From assembly GCA_958496175.1 (NCBI GenBank), contig OY292277.1, forward strand, positions 23,702,282 to 23,766,281: a stretch of 64,000 nucleotides of DNA, read 5' to 3'. Numbering within the stretch: position 1 is the first letter of the stretch; each line of letters opens with the position of its first letter. The position numbers were made by a program, and so were the translations under genes. The notes below the pieces were generated by a model, which searched no databases, was not told where the DNA came from, and saw only the letters and a list, made by a program, of their open reading frames with translations. This DNA comes from Sisyra terminalis (taxonomy: Eukaryota > Arthropoda > Insecta > Neuroptera > Sisyridae). Shown one piece after another: positions 28,325 through 41,004 of this stretch.

Positions 28325-29600
28325 CAACGTAAATGTATCGAGACAATTAAGTTTGATACCCTAATATAAAAACAATATAATTATAATAACTCGGACGATT
28401 GTTCGGTTTTAACGTTAATGTAATAATAATAAAATTGATATAGCTAAAAGTATAATTAATTCATTTCGATTTTTAATCTTTTTTTCTAATTAGTTTGATT
28501 CTCAACAATAATTTAGACATTTAAGAACTATTTACAGTAATTTAATTCATGTTTTTATTTATCTATTATTATTTTTTTAATCTAAGGTTTGATATTTTTG
28601 TTTAAATGTTTGCCTCATTTACTTTAATAAATGTGAGATTTTGAACTTAAACTTTATTTCTTTCCACTCAAGATCGTTCTTTGAAAGCATTTAAGGAATT
28701 AACAAAGGAGATTTTTTTTATCTACAATGAGTACATTGTATAGAATAGTAGGTTTTTGCAGCTCTATAAGTATAAGGATTATAAAAACAATTTACTATCA
28801 CCATCAACCAAAATCACGATATTTGTGAGTATTATTTAAATCTAATAATAATAACCATTTGAACTTAATAATTTTTAAGTTTAAGAGTACTTGACAACAG
28901 CAATTGCTGTATTTATCGGTGCAAAATAATAAATTTAATTGTTAAAAGCAGTACTAAATTGGGTACCGAACAATAAAATTACAACATATCTTTTTGTCTT
29001 TTACTTCTAAACCTTTAGTTTGTTATTTCCTACCTATAATAGGTAGGATTACGTCTTCCATTAATGCATTTAATCATACACATCATTTTTAGGGGCTCAA
29101 ATTGTGGGACAGAATGGGTTGGTTGGATCATTCTTGGATTTGTCTATCACAATTGGTTCTTTCAAAATTTGCTGAACGAAAAAAGTAGAAGTTTATTATT
29201 TGGATGTAGGAGAGTGACTTAATTATAAAGTTATAGCGTAAATAAAAATTGTTATTTGTTTTTTGATGATTACTATAATAATATATAATAAAGTTCAATT
29301 GCATTATAAAATGTGATGTAAGTGTACATATAATCAAAGTAATGAACGTTAATTATTCACTAATTTAAATTTATAAATGAGCCTCATTATGCTCATTATT
29401 CTGTAAAATACTTCGAAAATTCATTGTTGGATTTTTGGTTATCAATACGATCAATACATCAATTTTTGATACGTGAAAATCAAGTATTATTTAACGCCGG
29501 GTTCCATGGAAAACCAGTTTGAGTTATAATTTTTTAAGGTAAAGTTTTCCAAAGCGATAGGAAACTTTTAATGTAAAAGTTCGACCCATTTTTTTATAAT
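28325..29600. other. 5' flank of the K+ channel gene
   Basis: AT-rich, without a recognisable ORF. A non-coding first exon and the promoter of the channel probably lie here or further right, but no motif fixes their place. Confidence 0.35.
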
Positions 29601-29604
29601 CAAT

Positions 29605-29990
29605 ATAATAATAAGTGAACGTATGTATAAATATATATATCGGCAAAGACTGATAACAAAAACTATAAGTCCATACGTGTAAATGAATTACAATCACTGT
29701 CTCAAATTAATTTGAACCAACTTTTTATACAATATATAAAATATATTGTGGTCCAATTTATGTATTATAATTTAATACAATAATATTTAAAAATCATACC
29801 ATAAACATAAATTTAAACAGAAGTACAAACAAAAATATTTGTGACGTATTGTCCAGATACGTATTTCGATTGCCAAGTAATCTTCCTCAGTGGTCATCAA
29901 ATAGTTTGTATCTGAGGAAGATTACTTGGTAATTGAAATACATATCTGGGCAATACGTCACAAATATTTAAAACCTCCATGTTGGGAAAC
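29605..29990. repeat. Fold-back repeat family A, copy 2 (best preserved)
   Basis: A flanking module (AAGTGAACGTATG, GGCAAAGACTGATAAC) is followed by a left arm GTGACGTATTGTCCAGATAC (from about 29841) and a right arm ending ATCTGGGCAATACGTCAC (to about 29970). In the right arm, CTGAGGA at 29912-29918 is followed by a 6-bp stem GATTAC/GTAATT and GAAA at 29935-29938. That order of parts is hammerhead-like. No ORF. Confidence 0.65.
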
Positions 29991-30904
29991 TTGAATTTAA
30001 ACCCTAAGGATGACATTGTGATGATCAGTTATAAAATCAGTGCTAAACCAATTAAACTAAAATGATTTTTTAATTAAGTTACAATTCAGTGAATATTTTA
30101 TAATTCTGTTAATTCATTTTTGAAGAGGATAATATGATAGATTGGCAAAGTATAAAATTTGTGTATCACATATGAATTTAATTTCATTACAGTATATATA
30201 TAAAATCTAAACTTTATTATACTGAAATTAATACAGTTTTAAATTATTAATCCAGACAAGTTAATTTTAACAACACGAAAATGATGACGTACCTATAATG
30301 TACAATTTCAAAAAGTAAACTCAAATTAATTGAAAACTGAATGGACGAAGAACTTTTAATTGATTTCATCGATAATAATGAAATAATAATTGAAATGTGT
30401 CTCGTATTCTAGTTACGTTATAATACATCGGCGAGATTTAGATATATGAAACTAGAGACAAAAATCAGATGCCATAAAAAGTTATTATTAAAACGGTTCA
30501 GAAATGATTTATGAGTCTCATAAGCATGTAAATTTAATGTGTTTTGGTCTCCTGAAAATTTTATTATGCTGAAGGCACTGTATTATTATACATATAATAT
30601 GTATTACATCAATTTAAAAAAAGGTAAAAAATGCAAGTTCATTTTTAAAAAATATGAAGAATAAGAATTATTTTTTTCTTTTCCATCGAAAACTGCACAG
30701 ATATAATTGCAATTAAAAATGTTTTTGATTCAATTGTAATATTCTATGTTACTACTTCAAAAATATGGTATACAAGTAACTATATGAATAAATAACTCAC
30801 TTTTTATGATATAATTAATGGGTGGTTCTCATGAAATATCGAAATTATTGTCGTTTCAGTTTTTACAAAAATCTAAGCGATCTATGATGGTATTTTTTTA
30901 ATTG

Positions 30905-31140
30905 ATGATTAATAATATATGTCTTATGACTCAATTACTTTACCAATTTTTGGCTATCATCATCAGGTAATGATTATTTTGTCAGTTGTAAACAAATCTT
31001 TTACAACGGAATTGACAATTCACAAAATATAAAAAAAATTGACAAAATAATCATTAACTGATGATGACAGCCAAAAACTGTTGAAACGCGTCGTAATAAG
31101 GAAGAAATTGAGTCATAAGACATATATTATTATTCATTAA
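30905..31140. repeat. Fold-back repeat family B, two-armed copy
   Basis: Left arm ATAATATATGTCTTATGACT and right arm AGTCATAAGACATATATTAT are inverted copies extending inward with gaps. The right arm holds CTGATGA at 31058-31064, a small stem ACAG/CTGT, then GAAAC at 31083. A single-armed relative lies at 14485-14660. Confidence 0.65.
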
Positions 31141-31780
31141 TTAATTGTATTCGGAAATAAATAAAATATTTATCAATGGTATTTTTTTCCTTGAAAAGGA
31201 CATTACTTGAGTTAATTGTGTTGGTTATAATTTTTGAACCATATGACGATCTCTAGAGAATAATAATTAAAAAGAACCCTTGAAATTATTCCCTCACTAC
31301 GTCCCAAGCTTTCGATTAGTACATTTTTAAATTTTTAAACCAATAATTTTTAAATAAAATTGTTTGAAAATTTGAATAATCGATTCAAAACAAAATAAAT
31401 TTTCAAAAATCATTTGAATTTGGAAAGAAAAGTAAAGAACACGGTCTGAAATATATTTTTTATATGAGTCCCATAAAAAAATCAATCAAATCATTCCCTT
31501 ACACTTTTATTAACAGCCGATTTATGAACGCATTTGTAATTAAATTATTCCTAGATTACATTTTCAGTCGTTATTCCCTCACATTAAAGAAAAATAGACG
31601 TATTTACTATGTCTTTATAAGAATTGCACGGTAAAGTAGATTGTCAGAGACAGTAAACTTACACAAAAATTCAGGCGTAACAAAAGTTTATGTACCAAGA
31701 TTTTCTAAGATATACTTCATTTCGTCATTCCCTCACCGTCATTCCTTCATTTCAAGTTCAAACAAGGAAATGACGGTATA

Positions 31781-32405
31781 CAGTCCCTGGTTAAATTATT
31801 AGACACACTTAAGATTTTTTCCAATTTTATGTATTCTACTAAATTAAATTTGATACAATTTACTTTTTACATTATTAAAAGTAGTAATTCTTTTTAGGAA
31901 ATATAATTTTTAAATAAGGGTATAGTCTTGATTATTACTCCAATTACCCTATTCTAGAGTAATAGCCCTGATTTGAACCCGATTGAAAAATAGTGTGATT
32001 TGATGGGGAGAAAAGTGGTTAAATAGGTGATCCCATCAAAAAAATAACCCTGATAAAAAAATATTCATAAATAGAATCCACCATCCACAAATGCAGTGGA
32101 CATTATTGTCCTATAAATACAGCACGTTGCGAATGATTGAAGCTTTAATAGCAGTAAAAGAGATTTCAATTAAATATTTAACAATTAAGTTTGCCATAAT
32201 TAACAAGATATTTAAAATGAGAGTAAAAGATATTTTTCTGTAAATATGATTTTTTTTTTGTCAGATTAATTGATAATAAGTGTAATTAATTACATTTTTA
32301 TAGTAAAGTTAAATCCAATCAAAAATTTAAACACAAAATAAAATAGCTATTACTTCAGATTTTGTACAAAATCTATAGTGCGTTTATTATTCTGGCCAGG
32401 GACTG
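31781..32405 (+). mobile_element. Tc1-type transposon relic, 625 bp, TA target duplication
   Basis: The ends are CAGTCCCTGGTTAAATTATT and, inverted, CAGTCCCTGGCCAGAATAAT. TA flanks both sides (31779-31780 and 32406-32407). A surviving piece of transposase reads SPDLNPIEK at 31964-31990, the conserved motif around the last catalytic acid of Tc1 transposases. Most of the gene is deleted and in-frame stops are present, so it is dead. Confidence 0.88.
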
Positions 32406-32510
32406 TATAAAGTAATGGCTTTTAAACTAGTTAAACTTGACTTTTTTCTATTTCTTTGCTTATTTAATCCTTAAATTCACCGTTTTTTCTTGTTTAAAGA
32501 TCAGAATATC

Positions 32511-32718
32511 TTTTCTTTTTTCTTTTTTCTTTTTTTCTTTTTTAATTGTTATTTACCGTCGCTTTATAACTACTAAGGTCTTTTAGCGACTCTATGGTTA
32601 ATTAAATCCATTATCGAGAAATATTGAAAATTTACACGATACGAGGATCGAACCCACTACCTACTAGTTTTGGAGCAGTCACCTAGACCGCCTAGACCAC
32701 TCGGCTACCAGTAGGCTC
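32511..32718 (-). mobile_element. tRNA-derived SINE copy 3 with 11-bp target duplication
   Basis: Inverted relative to copies 1 and 2: a T-rich tail near 32511-32545, then ATTTACCGTCGCTTTATAAC, ending GCCTAGACCACTCGGCTACC and AGTAGGCTC. ATCAGAATATC is duplicated at 32500-32510 and 32719-32729. Confidence 0.9.
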
Positions 32719-33434
32719 ATCAGAATATCATTCATATTGACTTTAGTGAAAATTATTGCTTTAAGTACAATACAGAGATAAAAGTAGTTCATTATAACGG
32801 GGCGAAACAAAAAAAAAACACTTTACAAAGGAGTATTATATTTACATAAAAATGATACTATTAGGGCCCAAAATTTTTGATCTCCATTAAACAACGACAA
32901 ACACGATTCAATGACGGTATAGTCTATAAAAACCATTCCCTTACTTTCAAAATTAAAAATGATAAATCCTCCTTATAATTCATCTAAAATAAGTTTATTC
33001 TGAGGACCACTATATTGGTTAAGTCTAGTTACACAAATACTACAAAATTGACCAAAAAAAAATGACAATTTTTTAAAAATATTTTTTCTACTTAGTTTCG
33101 GAATTTAATGAGAATTACCCAAATATTTTATTTTTTTTGCTAAAATTTAAGACAAGTACTTAAAGTTTTATATAAATCAATGTTTTCAATTTTATTAACG
33201 TTATTTTTTTTAAAAAATTATAACTACTTAATATTACATTTTAAAGTTGTAAAGTTTCATCCTATGTATACATATTTTCTTTTTTAAGTAGAAATAGTTG
33301 TGGGAAGAAAACTGATCAACTGCGTCTCATATTATACACAATGCTTCATAGCGGGAAAAGAAAAATGTTCATTAAAAACTTCCATACTTTTATGAGCTTT
33401 AAATAAAGTATTTACGCAAAAATAGCATTTATTT

Positions 33435-33662
33435 GGACTCACATCCCTTTTAGCGACGTCAATTTCTGACGATGTTGCATTTTCTACTTTGATTTTAATT
33501 TAATACGCGGTTTTTTTTTGTTAACTCCATTCTAATATCATAAAATTTGTTCTTTTATTGCTAAATTTTCATTATGTTCCGATTTATTCGCGAATTAAAT
33601 TAAAAACATAGTAGAAAATGCAGCGTCGCTAGATATTGACGTCGCTAAAAGAGGCATGAGCC
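33435..33662. mobile_element. 228-bp fold-back MITE, GGCTCA-ended family (copy 2), 7-bp target duplication
   Basis: Arms of about 75 bp: GGACTCACATCCCTTTTAGC on the left and GCTAAAAGAGGCATGAGCC on the right, both containing TAGCGACGTCAAT or its complement. TTTATTT is duplicated at 33428-33434 and 33663-33669. No ORF. Confidence 0.7.
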
Positions 33663-34884
33663 TTTATTTATATTATCTCTCAAAGCTTCTGTGAAGAAAA
33701 AAGCTCCTTTGTGATTACTTGAGGAAAGTACATTTACTGCGCATTTAACGTGGGAAGTATTGAAGATATTGGAAGGCTTGCATTATCTTTGAATGGAGCG
33801 AGTGAATTTTGTTAGCATCGTATAAAAATAAAAATTTAGCTTTAACCATTTGGAAAAAGCAATTGGGACATACATTATCCAAATCTTTTAATTTTAATTA
33901 AATCCTGAAAAAATGCAAATAAAATCATTATTTAGTTATTTACTAGAAAATGAATGAATCTGTTAAATAAGACAACGAAATTACAGAGTAGAATTTGCTG
34001 ATTTTACATTCATTGTGTACAAACTTATGCATACATACATTTTACATAGAATCATGAATCCACTTTATATATTTTCCGCCTACGGATGTTTTATCTTTAT
34101 AAAATGTGAGTTTGCTAATTTTTTTTTCGTACCGACATTAATATTGTCTTGATTTTTTTCAAGGCCATATTCAGCTCCTAAAAGGCCTTATATACCTATA
34201 TTTATTTTTTTTGTAGCTAGGGAAGGCCAAATCAATTCTTGAGTTTTAATGGAGAATCAATTCTTTCGTTGAATAATTGATTTTTAGTCTTAAAAAGCTT
34301 GAAACTGTAGTAATTGAATTTTGAATAAGAGAGATTCTATATTCTCAATATCAAATTTACTTTTATTAGGCGATTATGTTGTATAAAGCGTATGTTATAC
34401 TTATGTGAATATGCGTATATAGTTGTGTATATTTTGTTTTTCTTCAACTGTAAATGAACGATTTTCAGTATTAGGTATTTGGTGGACACCAAATTTATTA
34501 AATTTCAATTAAGAACCACCCCCACTCGTCAGCTTAATTTTTTGCTCGGGCTTTAGACAATTTTCTAAATTTAAAACTATTATTATTGTCTATATTTGTT
34601 GGTAACTTAGTTCCTCAATCGCTAACTGGTTTTTAATGGGTAGGTAAACTGATTATTAAATAATTTAGTAACCTAAATTGATGTATCAATTGATGTACAA
34701 ATCTTGCATATTTATCCCGGGTATATATCACTATTCTTAGGTAAAGATATGCCTGTCGTCTCTATTTTCCGGATAAATGTATATCTGGAAGATAAATGTC
34801 CACTATCTCGATGAGAAAATATCGGCTCTAATTATAAAAATATAATGAAACTCAGATCTCAACTTTTTATAAAAATAAAGAAGA

Positions 34885-35075
34885 AAACTCTGGTTGCTTA
34901 ATATTCGCTTTTATTATTTGATGTTTCTTAATGTTCCAAATTAGCAACGTTTCGTTGCCTATCGTAACTTATAGACGCCTGATGAAGTTGCGATAAGCAA
35001 CGAAACGTCGCTAATTTGGAAAATTGAAAAAACATCAAATAATAAAAGAGCATCATAAACAACTAGAGTATTCTC
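34885..35075. repeat. Long fold-back (family C) with hammerhead-like core
   Basis: Imperfect inverted arms reach from CTCTGGTTG (34889) to CAACTAGAG (35060-35068), with the near-perfect inner pair TTCCAAATTAGCAACGTTTC and GAAACGTCGCTAATTTGGAA. The apex holds CTGATGA at 34979-34985, one A, a perfect 5-bp stem GTTGC-GATAA-GCAAC, then GAAAC at 35002. No ORF. Confidence 0.75.
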
Positions 35076-35243
35076 TTTTATTTTAATTATAAAAAGAATT
35101 GATCGCATGTCATCAATACATTTTTAATTTTACTAAGAAATCGATCAGAATCTTTTATCAGACTATTAATTGATTCTGAATATCGAAACGTTTCATTTGA
35201 AAATCGGAATCGAGAATAGATTTTTCAAAAAATTTTCCGTACT

Positions 35244-35739
35244 CAGAGGTATCAAATATACTTACGGAAAGTATCTAGATACTAGATAAGTTACTTTTTC
35301 AAAAAACATCCGTAGTTACTTTGGATATCTAGTTACTCTTAAAAAAGAAACTTAAATACTGATCAGAAGTTTCTTTTTAAGATACTTTAAAATATAATTT
35401 TAAAACATTTGAGTAATCTGAGTAAAATAAAATCGAAACTATATAGTAAAATAAAATTGTTTTAACAAAAAAGTTATATGTAACGTAAACATTACTTTGT
35501 ACTACCAGGTAATTAGGTACCTCTTTTTATTGTTTATTGCATACTTTATTTTAAACTACGGTTTGTTGTATTTGATACTTTTCGGTATCTAAGATACTTT
35601 TTTAAGTTACAAAATATAGTTCTTTTTAAAAAGTATATGAGATACTAATTACTTTTTGCCAAAAAATAAAGGAACTAAGATGCTTTAAAGTAATTAATTT
35701 ACTTAAAAGTAACTGAGATACTTTTTTCCGACAACTCTA
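35244..35739. mobile_element. 496-bp hAT-type MITE rich in AGTATCT motifs
   Basis: The ends are CAGAGGTATCAAATA and, inverted, TAGAGTTGTCGGAAAA. The 8-bp flanks are TCCGTACT (35236-35243) and TCCATACT (35740-35747), one mismatch. Sub-terminal GTATCT/AGATAC repeats fill the element. A partial inverted relative lies at 42605-42775. Confidence 0.7.
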
Positions 35740-36214
35740 TCCATACTCAATGCTAACCATGTTTTTTTTAGTGATTATTCCTGTGTATACGATTAAACAA
35801 AGTCAATGGGTCTCTTTTCATCTGTATTATGTATAAGCGAAAAGTGAGAAAGACATCTTTTCCGTCTTTTGGCTACGTAGGTCCACGTAAAGTAGGTATA
35901 ACATGACCATTGAACATTCTATATACTACACTCTAATATACTTAAAGTAGGTAAGTTTTAAAATCATTCTTTTAAATATTTTTCATTGAGGAAATGAAAA
36001 GACATTTCCTTATGAAATTTGGTTTAGCTATTGAAATATTGTTTTTTAATGATATATCAAAAATTCAGGAAAACCCAGAAACAAAAGGATAAATACTGGA
36101 CGCTCTTAAATGCATAACATTATAACATTACTTTTTCATAAGTCAGTGGATATTCATGTTTGAAGTGTTCAATACTTTTATTGGAATCTATCTTTTTCTT
36201 CTATATCTTCTATA

Positions 36215-37800
36215 TCTATATATCTATACATTATTATAAAGAGGAAAGATTTGATTGTTTGTTTGCTTTGAATAGGCTCCGAAACTACTTGACCGATTTG
36301 AAAAATTATTTTACTGTTGAGAAGCTACACTATTTCCGGTGAACATAGGCTATATTAAATTTTCAAAAAAATTAGGAATTCATACTAAAACTCCAATAAT
36401 GTGTGAAAAAATTACTTAAAAACTTTTTTACATCGCGTGCGCTGGTGATTTAACTAAAGAACGGAACAACCAAATTTAATGAAACTTTATATTAAGATAC
36501 AACACAATTACCCACACACGTTAGGCGACTTATCATTCCTTAAAAATAATAAGGGAATGTACCCCCTACGTAACAACTGAGGAATGAAAAAAAAATTACT
36601 TTAGACAGACGAGTTATATATCATTGGAAAGGTATTTAAAAGTTAAAAAATGATCTGTATTAATCTTTTTAGTTGAACTAATAAAAAGCACAGTAATTTA
36701 ATTTAAGGAACAAAAAATTGTCTTTTTGAAATATAAATGTTTTTATAGATAATAATCTGACAGTAAACTTTTTTTTTTAGAAAATTGTTGTAAATATATC
36801 CTTAGGATTGCTCAGTAAGGAAATATTAACGAAAAAAATGTAATAATAATAATAATAGTAATAAAGTTTAAAGTAAATACGTTTTTAAAACCGTGCATAT
36901 ATAAAATCGTGTATTTATATACTCCCTCTGCCAGATGAAATTTTAATATTCGGTGTATCCTTATAAGAAGTAGGGATGTAATAAGATTTTTTTTTGTGAA
37001 AATACCTACCCTAACAGACAAGGGCGGATTCAGGATTTTTTTCTTGGGGGGGACGATATTTTTTATTTGCAAGTGCGTGAAAGGGATCACGCAAAAAATT
37101 CGTAATTCCAGCCAGAACTCATCATAATGATAAATAATAACAAATAATCATATCATCATAATGATAAAAGAAATTTAAAATCCTCTTCCAGAGCAAAAGG
37201 CATACGCCAGGTCGTGTATGGTGAACTCTTGACTATCCAATATGGTTTAATTGTATAGTTGAAATTCAGATATTTTAATAATAAGCTTATAGAAACATAA
37301 TGGTTATACATGATTATGGAAGAACTGGGTTTCGTGCAATTGTACAAATTTCAATTTCGCGGTTGTATTGTACAGTGCAATAGTATAATAGTTTTTGGAA
37401 AAAGGTTCATTCGGAAATCGAAACAGTGAGATGGGGTTATTTTGACGCGAGTATTTTGATAACTTTCAACTTTTTTTAGTCATAATAAAGACCGAATTTA
37501 TTGAATTTGGCGATATTTTTTATTTATGTATAGATGCTGATTGATTTACGGATTATTTGGTTCACGGTAGATATACCTACCGTAGGTATACGCAATTGAA
37601 CATACTCTTTTTAGATATTTATAAAATGTTTTTGAAAATTAATTGATTATTACATAGAACTATTTTATTCCTTGCAACAGTTTATTAAATGTGTCTTTTT
37701 CAAGAGTGTGAAGTGTTTTTAAGTATGATTATATTTTTCGTAAAAGAAATAAGAAAAATAAAATGCGTTATGCAGACAAAGTCGCAGGGATCAGCTAGTA
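36215..37800 (+). mobile_element. Helitron-like element ends (composite, non-autonomous)
   Basis: The left part has GAGGAAAGATTTGATTGTTT and GAATAGGCTCCGAAACTACT, typical of Helitron-like repeats in many insects. The right end reads GACAAAGTCGCAGGGATC then AGCTAGT near 37776-37800, fitting the GC-rich stretch plus CTAGT end of such elements. The interior contains unrelated repeats, so the span may be two partial copies. Confidence 0.4.
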
Positions 37801-40440
37801 TTTTATAATTTTGATTTACACTTATTATGATCTTATGATTAAAACTCGTTAGTACTCTTATCAACAACGTGAATTTAGCATCGTGGGTACACATTATTAA
37901 ATTTTTATAAATTATCAAACCATAAAAGTGTAGTTCTGTTATTCCTAACTGCTATCACCCCCATATAGGTATTCTAAAGTACTTAATAATTTTAAAAAAA
38001 ATATCTAATTGACGTCAATTGCGATAAGCGTAAACTTTGATAGCTATCATTGACTTATTCGGTTAATTAATTATTGACTCTGAAATCAATTATTGCAAAT
38101 GTTCGATAACGTAACACTTGAGTTGGTTAAAGCATTCTTGATATTATTAGACTCATTGATTTATTGAATGATTTAACTATTTACGTTAAACTTTGAATTA
38201 TTTATCTCATTAGCGGTAATTAATCTGATCACGTATGCCTGATAAATAATCGTTTTAAATAAATATTTAATACTTTATTGCTATTATCTGTAAATAAATT
38301 TAGTGCAAATAAATTTTACATAATAATAAAACTTTTGATCATAAACGTTAAAAGCTTTTTCATCTAAAATAAACTTAATATTTAAAGTTTAAGCTCTCCA
38401 AGCAGAAAAGTTAGTCGCGAAAGAAGCTATTTTTAAAGATTTATCACTTGGTTAAGTTAAAACTTCAGTTTTAAAGTTTGAAATGTACTTACAAGAAAAA
38501 GACATTTTAGAAAATATTTTATTTTATACATTTGTGATTGAATATGCCAAAGGGAAGAATTGAAATTGAATTTATGGTTATTGATCCGTGTGCAATGTTT
38601 TCATATTAAATTTACATGAAAATCAAATAGTAAAGACAAACACAAAGAAATACGATGGAATAATTTTTCACATTTGTTATCAAAATTCACATAACAATTT
38701 TGAAAGGTTTTTACGTTTTCAGGTGTGTTCTTTCGGTATATCTAAGTATTTCTTATCACTCAAAAATATAAAACGAGGAATTTCACTAAATATATTATGT
38801 TGGAAATAAATATAAAAAAATAATAATGAGAAGTTAAATTATAACACTATTTGATTAAAAACATTAAATCATTTTGCTAGTTTTTTACTAGAAAATTAAT
38901 ATTTACGCTGGAAAACGTGTTCCATAAAAATCAATGTTACGACTAATATGTAGGGTTCTTTAAATAACAAAAACCTAAAATGATATCAAGGCTGCTTTTT
39001 TTTTAGTTTTATGTATTAAATTGCTGTTATAAAGGTTCTAATGGAAATTACATGTTGCATAATTTATTTGATATCATAAACATTAAACTGAGGTCCTACT
39101 ACCAATTCCACCATTATATTTTAAGTGGGCGACTGAACAGTTTAGATTCAGTTGATCCAAAAACTTTCAAATCAACCAAACAGGATTTCACCGAATAAGC
39201 TACAGCTTACGGATGCCAACTATCTTATAGTCTCTATCCCTTTTTTGTTTGGTACAAGTAGCTTTTAAACAAAACACTATCCGGTAACCTTTCATTCTCT
39301 ATTTTATTAACAATTCTAGCATTGTCTAATTACTTCGCTTCTATTAACTCACTTTATTCTTAATTTATAAGGTACGGAACTTATAATATCATTTTTACCT
39401 ACTTCCCAGCGCTTTATCATGCTGATTTTTTTCACACTTGCTATCTCTGGATGACAATGTAGGAATCCGTCGAAAAATTTAATAACAACCAAGTATTTCT
39501 ACTTTAATTAAATATTTAACTTTATTAAAAACTCCGGTTACCTATTTTCAAAGGAGCATGTAACAATGAACAAATTTAATGAAAATCGAAACGACAGTTG
39601 AAACAAATGACAACAATTGGTTTGTTCAAAATTGAAACAATGATTGATAAAGAGATACTTTGATAATTTAATATTTTACGAGCCGTGTAGTCAACCACAG
39701 TGAGGCATCGTTTAATTATAATAATATTCAAAATTTTGCTTCGGAATGGGGGTAAGATGATCATAGGGATCATCTCACCTCTACCTGGGGGATCATCTTA
39801 CCCATAGGGGTGTACAAGATGATTACTTTGTAAGGTTTTTAAAAAAGAAGAAATATTATAATGAAGCCCCCAATTAATTTTTGGTTTTGAGCATTATGAA
39901 AGTTGGATAGATAAATATACTAGTAGTAATTGCCTTTTTTTTCGTTTACCTTGAAGATTATATATTTTACAGCGATTCCCGCTCAAGAGGATCATCTCGT
40001 ACTATCTTCCCCTATAGCGTAGATTTTTTTTCTGGAGAAAATGAAAGTAAAAATAAACTTCTGGCTCAGACTTTCAGGAAATTTTCGGAATATTTCAAAC
40101 AAGTATGGTTACAAGTATGTTAAAGTCTTAGTAATGTACTACAAAAAAATTTTTAACAAATTAAATTAAAGAGATAACATTGCTCAACTTTGGAATTGGT
40201 CTTTAATTCCTTTTCGAAGATAAAGTTAATTAGACAGCAATATAAAACATTTTCAAAAATTCTATGTTTATTTATAGGTTTGAGGATGAAAAGTTCAAAC
40301 TGAAAACTTTCTAAATCTACTAATAAAGTTGATGATTTTTATAATGGTTGAATAAAAGTTTTAAGGAATACGATCTTCGACCCTGGTGAATTACGAATCA
40401 GAAAAGTTACTGTTACAGTCGTCGAAAATTTACACAAGGA
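37801..40440. other. Gene-free AT-rich interval
   Basis: No gene seen. Near 39,583-39,655 an inverted piece of the family A flanking module appears (GTTGAAACAAATGACAACAA). At 39,748-40,015 short mutually inverted pieces (GGGGTAAGATGATCA, TACTATCTTCCCC) suggest another decayed fold-back. Confidence 0.35.
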
Positions 40441-40454
40441 TAATAAACTGAATA

Positions 40455-40618
40455 AAGCCTACTGGTAGTCGAGTGGTCTAGGTAGACACTCCAAAACTGG
40501 TAGGTAGTTGAATCTTGTATCGAGTAAATTTTCGATATTTCTTGATATACGGATTTTATTAACCCTAGAGTCGCTAAAGACCTTAGTAGTTATAAAGCAA
40601 CGGTAAATACCAATAAAA
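40455..40618 (+). mobile_element. tRNA-derived SINE copy 4 with 10-bp target duplication
   Basis: Begins AAGCCTACTGGTAGTCGAGT; the tail CGGTAAATACC is followed by an A run. AAACTGAATA is duplicated at 40445-40454 and 40619-40628. Confidence 0.88.
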
Positions 40619-41004
40619 AAACTGAATATGTCATATCACATATTTTACACATTTTTGTTTTTAAAAATTTTGGATTCTAGAATTAAACTATTATTCGGTC
40701 TTTCTTGTAAATATGTAAGACAATTAATTGTTGACTTTTATTTCAAGTTCTCTTTAAATTTTAATTTGGCATTGTTTGGTCAAGAAATGAAACATATTTT
40801 AAGAATTCAACACTTCTAAGCTATCTAAAGAGTAAGTATTAACGATTAAATTTATGACAAAATAGCATAAAATTTATAATCTTTGCAAAGAACAAAAATT
40901 GAAACAAATTAGTTGATTAGATTTGTATCAATAAGTTAAGATTGAATTTATAAAAAAATATTTGAGCAAAGATTTTTTTTTCGCTGTCTTTGATCAGTTA
41001 TGCT

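Larger units (their letters stand above)
31281..32960. repeat. Interspersed ATTCCCTCAC-motif region, split by a Tc1 relic and a SINE
   Basis: ATTCCCTCAC or the near form ATTCCCTTAC occurs near 31290, 31493, 31572, 31724 and 32935, the first copies spaced 80-200 bases apart. Between the last two lie the Tc1 relic and SINE copy 3. This looks like an older repetitive element, with no ORF and no defined ends. Confidence 0.35.
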
